Positions 6,527 through 9,115 of a stretch of DNA of 9,115 bases are shown one piece after another. The notes below the pieces were generated by a model. It searched no databases. It saw nothing but the letters and a program-made list of their open reading frames with translations, and was not told the origin of the DNA. The stretch spans positions 1 to 9,115 of the forward strand of contig JAMOUY010000190.1 in the NCBI GenBank assembly GCA_027067895.1, in the 5' to 3' direction. This DNA is from Acidobacteriota bacterium. Lineage in GTDB: Bacteria; Acidobacteriota; Holophagae; Thermotomaculales; Thermotomaculaceae. The translations under genes and the position numbers were made by a program. Within the stretch, counting starts at the first letter, position 1. Each line of letters starts with the position of its first letter.

Positions 6527-6990
6527 TGTTTAACATAGTTTTGTTTGAGCCTGAAATACCGCAGAATACCGGCAATATCGGAAGGTTGTGCGTAGGGCTT
6601 GACGCAACCTTGCACTTGATTGAGCCTTTGGGTTTTTCCCTTGAAGACAAGTATATGAAAAGGGCCGGGCTTGACTATTGGAAACACCTGAATTTAAAGG
6701 TTTACAAAAATTATTCGGATTTTCTTGAAAAAAACACGCCGGAAAGAATTTTCTATTTTTCAAAAAAAGCGGAAAAAATCTATTGGGACGCCGAATTTGA
6801 AAAAGGAGATTTTCTTGTTTTCGGGAAAGAAACTTTGGGGCTTCCGGACGAAATAGTGTATAATCCCGATAACCTTGTTTACAAAATACCCATGCTTGGC
6901 AAAACAAGAAGTTTGAATCTTTCAAACTCGGTGGCGATTGTCTCTTACGAGGCTTTGAGACAGGTAAATTTAAAAGAAAAAATTATTTGA
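6526..6990 (+). CDS. trmL: tRNA (cytidine(34)-2'-O)-methyltransferase TrmL (SpoU/SPOUT family)
   Basis: The 154-residue product is the usual length for TrmL/YibK, a minimal SPOUT methyltransferase. It uses S-adenosylmethionine to methylate the 2'-O of the wobble nucleotide in certain leucine tRNAs, acting as a dimer in the cytoplasm. All three family motifs are visible: EPEIPQNTGNIGR (8-20), LVFGKETLGLP (97-107) and IPMLGKTRSLNLSNSVAI (121-138), the last two forming the knotted cofactor site. The start overlaps the previous stop (TAATG), with a run of five G just upstream, so translational coupling is likely. Confusion with longer SpoU enzymes such as TrmH or RlmB is unlikely, given the lack of an N-terminal extension and the YEALRQ ending. 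Confidence 0.93.
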   Translation: MFNIVLFEPEIPQNTGNIGRLCVGLDATLHLIEPLGFSLEDKYMKRAGLDYWKHLNLKVYKNYSDFLEKNTPERIFYFSKKAEKIYWDAEFEKGDFLVFGKETLGLPDEIVYNPDNLVYKIPMLGKTRSLNLSNSVAIVSYEALRQVNLKEKII

Positions 6991-6991
6991 C

Positions 6992-6997
6992 GGGGGA
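6992..6997 (+). promoter_or_regulatory. Ribosome binding site deciding the pgi start
   Basis: GGGGGA sits 4 nt before the ATG at 7002 and two bases after the trmL stop. A longer reading from a TTG at 6987, overlapping the trmL stop, would add TGDK and run through this site; the ATG is preferred. Confidence 0.7.
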
Positions 6998-7001
6998 TAA
7001 A

Positions 7002-8255
7002 ATGGCTGTCAACCTTGATTTAAGAAAACTTCAAGACATTGTTAATGAAAATGAATTTAAAAAACTTTACCAAAATGGACTTGCTTATGCGGAAGAGATA
7101 GAAAAAGATTCCTCAATAGGCTTTACCGAACTTCCCGAAACCCTTGAACACGTAAACAAAGCGAAAGAGATAGCGGATAAACTTCCCGAAAACGTGGATA
7201 CTCTTTTGGTTTTGGGCATAGGCGGTTCCGCTTTGGGCGCCAAGATGGTAAGGGACGCTTTTCAGAACAATTTGACAAAAAAACTTATAATTCTTGACAA
7301 TGTTGACCCCGAGACAATTTATTCTGTTGCTTCATCAATGAATCCGGAAAAAACGGTTATAAACGTAATCTCAAAATCCGGCACAACGGTTGAGCCTATA
7401 TCTCAGTTTAAGTTTTTCTTCAACCTTTTTGAAAAAGAGTTGGGAGAAGCCGAAACATTGAAAAGAATTGTCATAACAACCGACAGGGAAAAAGGTGTTT
7501 TGAGAAAACTTGCCGACGAAAAAGGTATTTTAAGCATGGAAGTGCCTGCAAATGTCGGGGGGCGTTTTTCCGTTTTAACCCCGGTAGGAATCTTTCCGCT
7601 TCAATACTGCGGAATAGATACCAAATCGCTTGTAAACGGCGCTTTGAACGAGAAGAAAGAGGGAGCGGACAAATCGGTTAAAGGTGCTGTTTTGGATTAT
7701 CTCTTTTTCAACAAAGGGAAAAACATAAAGGTAATGTTTATCTATTCCGACAATTTATACCGTTTCGGCGAGTGGTATCTGCAACTTTTTGCCGAATCTT
7801 TGGGGAAAAGGTTTGATAGAGACGGAAACGAGGTAAAAGTCGGGGCAACGGGAGTGCTTGCAAAAGGGGTAACCGACCAGCATTCCCAAGTGCAACTTTA
7901 CAAAGAAGGTCCCGAAGACAAATTTTTTGCTTTTTTCAAAATAAAAAACAAAAAAGACATTTTGATACCCGACAGTTTAAGCGAATACAAAGAGTTGTCC
8001 TACCTAAACGGCAAAACGTTTTCAAAACTTATGGATGCGGAATGCGAAGGCACCATGCAGGCTCTTGAAAACGACGGCAAGCCGCTTATTCTTTACGAGA
8101 TTGACGAATTGAGCATTGAAAACATGGGAAGGCTTATCTATCTTTTTGAGTTGCAGACGGCAATCTGCGGATACCTATACAACATAAACCCCTTTGACCA
8201 GCCGGGAGTAGAGGAAGGAAAGATAATTGCCAAAAGGCTTTTAGGATACAATTGA
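7002..8255 (+). CDS. pgi: Glucose-6-phosphate isomerase
   Basis: The product interconverts glucose 6-phosphate and fructose 6-phosphate in glycolysis and gluconeogenesis, in the cytoplasm, normally as a dimer. From the ATG at 7002 it has 417 residues, the short form found in many Gram-positive and thermophilic bacteria; the enterobacterial form is near 550. Sugar-phosphate (SIS fold) motifs are GIGGSALG (72-79) and SKSGTTVE (124-131). The first PGI signature is NVGGRFSVLTPVGI (184-197) and the second lies near FDQPGVEEGK (398-407). Likely catalytic residues are Glu265 in FAESLGKR, His294 in TDQHSQVQL and Lys407 in VEEGK, all present. It follows trmL by 11 bp and is probably cotranscribed. Base composition here is visibly richer in G+C than in the cyclase and TPR genes. 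Confidence 0.96.
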   Translation: MAVNLDLRKLQDIVNENEFKKLYQNGLAYAEEIEKDSSIGFTELPETLEHVNKAKEIADKLPENVDTLLVLGIGGSALGAKMVRDAFQNNLTKKLIILDNVDPETIYSVASSMNPEKTVINVISKSGTTVEPISQFKFFFNLFEKELGEAETLKRIVITTDREKGVLRKLADEKGILSMEVPANVGGRFSVLTPVGIFPLQYCGIDTKSLVNGALNEKKEGADKSVKGAVLDYLFFNKGKNIKVMFIYSDNLYRFGEWYLQLFAESLGKRFDRDGNEVKVGATGVLAKGVTDQHSQVQLYKEGPEDKFFAFFKIKNKKDILIPDSLSEYKELSYLNGKTFSKLMDAECEGTMQALENDGKPLILYEIDELSIENMGRLIYLFELQTAICGYLYNINPFDQPGVEEGKIIAKRLLGYN

Positions 8256-8291
8256 TTGTTAATTTGGGAGATTTGTAATAAACTATAACCT

Positions 8292-9115
8292 ATGGACATA
8301 ATCAGAAACCTTGCCCAGACAAAAGAGGAAAACGGTTTTGAAAAAACGGTAAGGCCGAAAACCCTTGACGAATATGTCGGGCAGGAAAAAATTAAGGAAA
8401 ACCTGAAAATTTTTATTCAAGCGGCAAAAAACAGAGACGAAGCGCTTGACCACTGTCTCTTTTACGGACCGCCCGGCATAGGAAAAACAACGCTTGCCTC
8501 AATAATTGCCAACGAGTTGGGGGTAAACATAAAGATAACCTCGGGTCCCGTAATAGAAAAAGCGGGAGACCTTGCGGCAATTTTAACGAGATTACAACCC
8601 AAAGACGTTTTGTTTATTGACGAAATTCACAGGCTTTCTTCAAACATTGAGGAGATTCTGTATCCCGCAATGGAAGACTTTCAACTTGATTTGGTGACGG
8701 GAAGCGGTCCGGGCGCAAGAAGTTATAGGTTTAAACTCAATCCCTTTACGTTGATAGGCGCAACAACGAGGGCTGGGCTTTTAACCGCGCCTTTAAGGGA
8801 CAGATTCGGCATTATCCACAGGCTTAATTACTATTCGGTTGACGAATTGGTGAAAATTATCAAAAGGACTGCCTCAATTTTGGGAATAGAGGTTGAGGAA
8901 AAGGGGGCTTATGAAATTGCCGGAAGGTCAAGGGGAACGCCGAGAATTGCAAACAGGCTTTTGAGAAGGGTAAGGGACTTTGCGGAAGTTAAGGGAGACG
9001 GAGTAATCTCTTTTGAAATAGCCCAGTATGCCCTTGACCAACTTGAAATAGACAAAAAAGGTCTTGACGAAATTGACAGAAAAATACTGAAAACAATTAT
9101 TGAAAATTACAAAGG
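8292..9115 (+). CDS. ruvB: Holliday junction branch-migration helicase RuvB, 3' end missing
   Basis: The visible 274 residues cover most of a protein usually about 335-345 long; the right edge cuts it at the conserved IIENYKGG region of the winged-helix domain. RuvB is the AAA+ motor that, with RuvA, drives branch migration during recombination repair. Motifs in order: [11 protein letters not shown] (21-31), Walker [10 protein letters not shown] (59-67), Walker B LFIDEIHR (107-114), sensor 1 GATTRAG (156-162), arginine-finger segment APLRDRFG (166-173) and sensor 2 [10 protein letters not shown] (214-223). The start is firm: an in-frame TAA at 8286-8288 stands just before the ATG, and the frame then runs straight into the family's N terminus. 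There is no Shine-Dalgarno at normal distance; GGGAG (8266-8270) is 21 nt upstream. Neither ruvA nor ruvC is on the visible upstream side. Confidence 0.96.
   Translation, partial: MDIIRNLAQTKEENGFEKTVRPKTLDEYVGQEKIKENLKIFIQAAKNRDEALDHCLFYGPPGIGKTTLASIIANELGVNIKITSGPVIEKAGDLAAILTRLQPKDVLFIDEIHRLSSNIEEILYPAMEDFQLDLVTGSGPGARSYRFKLNPFTLIGATTRAGLLTAPLRDRFGIIHRLNYYSVDELVKIIKRTASILGIEVEEKGAYEIAGRSRGTPRIANRLLRRVRDFAEVKGDGVISFEIAQYALDQLEIDKKGLDEIDRKILKTIIENYK

Noticed and set aside
6530..6925. Minus-strand open frame of 131 codons opposite trmL
   Set aside because: It lies fully inside trmL, whose three motifs are intact; no ribosome site or recognisable domain supports the antisense frame.

Overview
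This is a bacterial chromosomal window of AT-rich DNA. It carries seven protein genes complete or nearly so at their 3' ends and one cut by the right edge. The genes have purine-rich Shine-Dalgarno sites, ATG and TTG starts, and tight or overlapping junctions. The set (YprB-type exonuclease, YacL-type PIN/TRAM protein, TrmL, a short-form Pgi of about 417 residues, RuvB) is bacterial housekeeping. The membrane GGDEF protein and the secreted proteins with cleavable signal peptides also fit a bacterium. I cannot name the phylum with confidence. The short Pgi and the YacL-type protein argue against an enteric-type gammaproteobacterium.

Layout. At 1-786 (+) is the 3' part of a YprB-like RNase H-fold exonuclease with a C-terminal TPR-like region. 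It converges, with only 4 bp between stop codons, on a minus-strand gene (791-2839) for a secreted right-handed beta-helix protein with a two-repeat C-terminal module. A likely intrinsic terminator for that minus-strand gene lies inside the coding sequence of the exonuclease gene (717-756). A 162-bp divergent intergenic region then separates the beta-helix gene from a plus-strand gene for a membrane-bound diguanylate cyclase (3002-4162) with intact active and inhibitory sites.

After a 184-bp AT-rich gap with a good sigma-70-type promoter (TTGAAC, 16 bp, TATAAT) comes a compact plus-strand run: yacL-like PIN/TRAM protein (4347-5273), a secreted TolB/FlgO-N-like plus TPR protein (5270-6526), trmL (6526-6990), pgi (7002-8255) and ruvB (from 8292, cut at the right edge). 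The first three genes overlap by 4 bp and 1 bp, pgi follows by 11 bp and ruvB by 36 bp, so they probably form one transcription unit. It mixes RNA processing, tRNA modification, glycolysis and Holliday-junction repair, which looks like a housekeeping operon and not a dedicated pathway.

No mobile element, tRNA, rRNA, CRISPR array or defence locus is visible. I do not see an obvious new multi-gene system. The most interesting points are the unassigned domains of the secreted proteins, the terminator embedded in a neighbouring gene, the divergent diguanylate cyclase/exoprotein pair, and small palindromes at the two promoter regions. Three starts were chosen from ribosome-binding sites or stop codons: the beta-helix gene at 2839, pgi at 7002 and ruvB at 8292.
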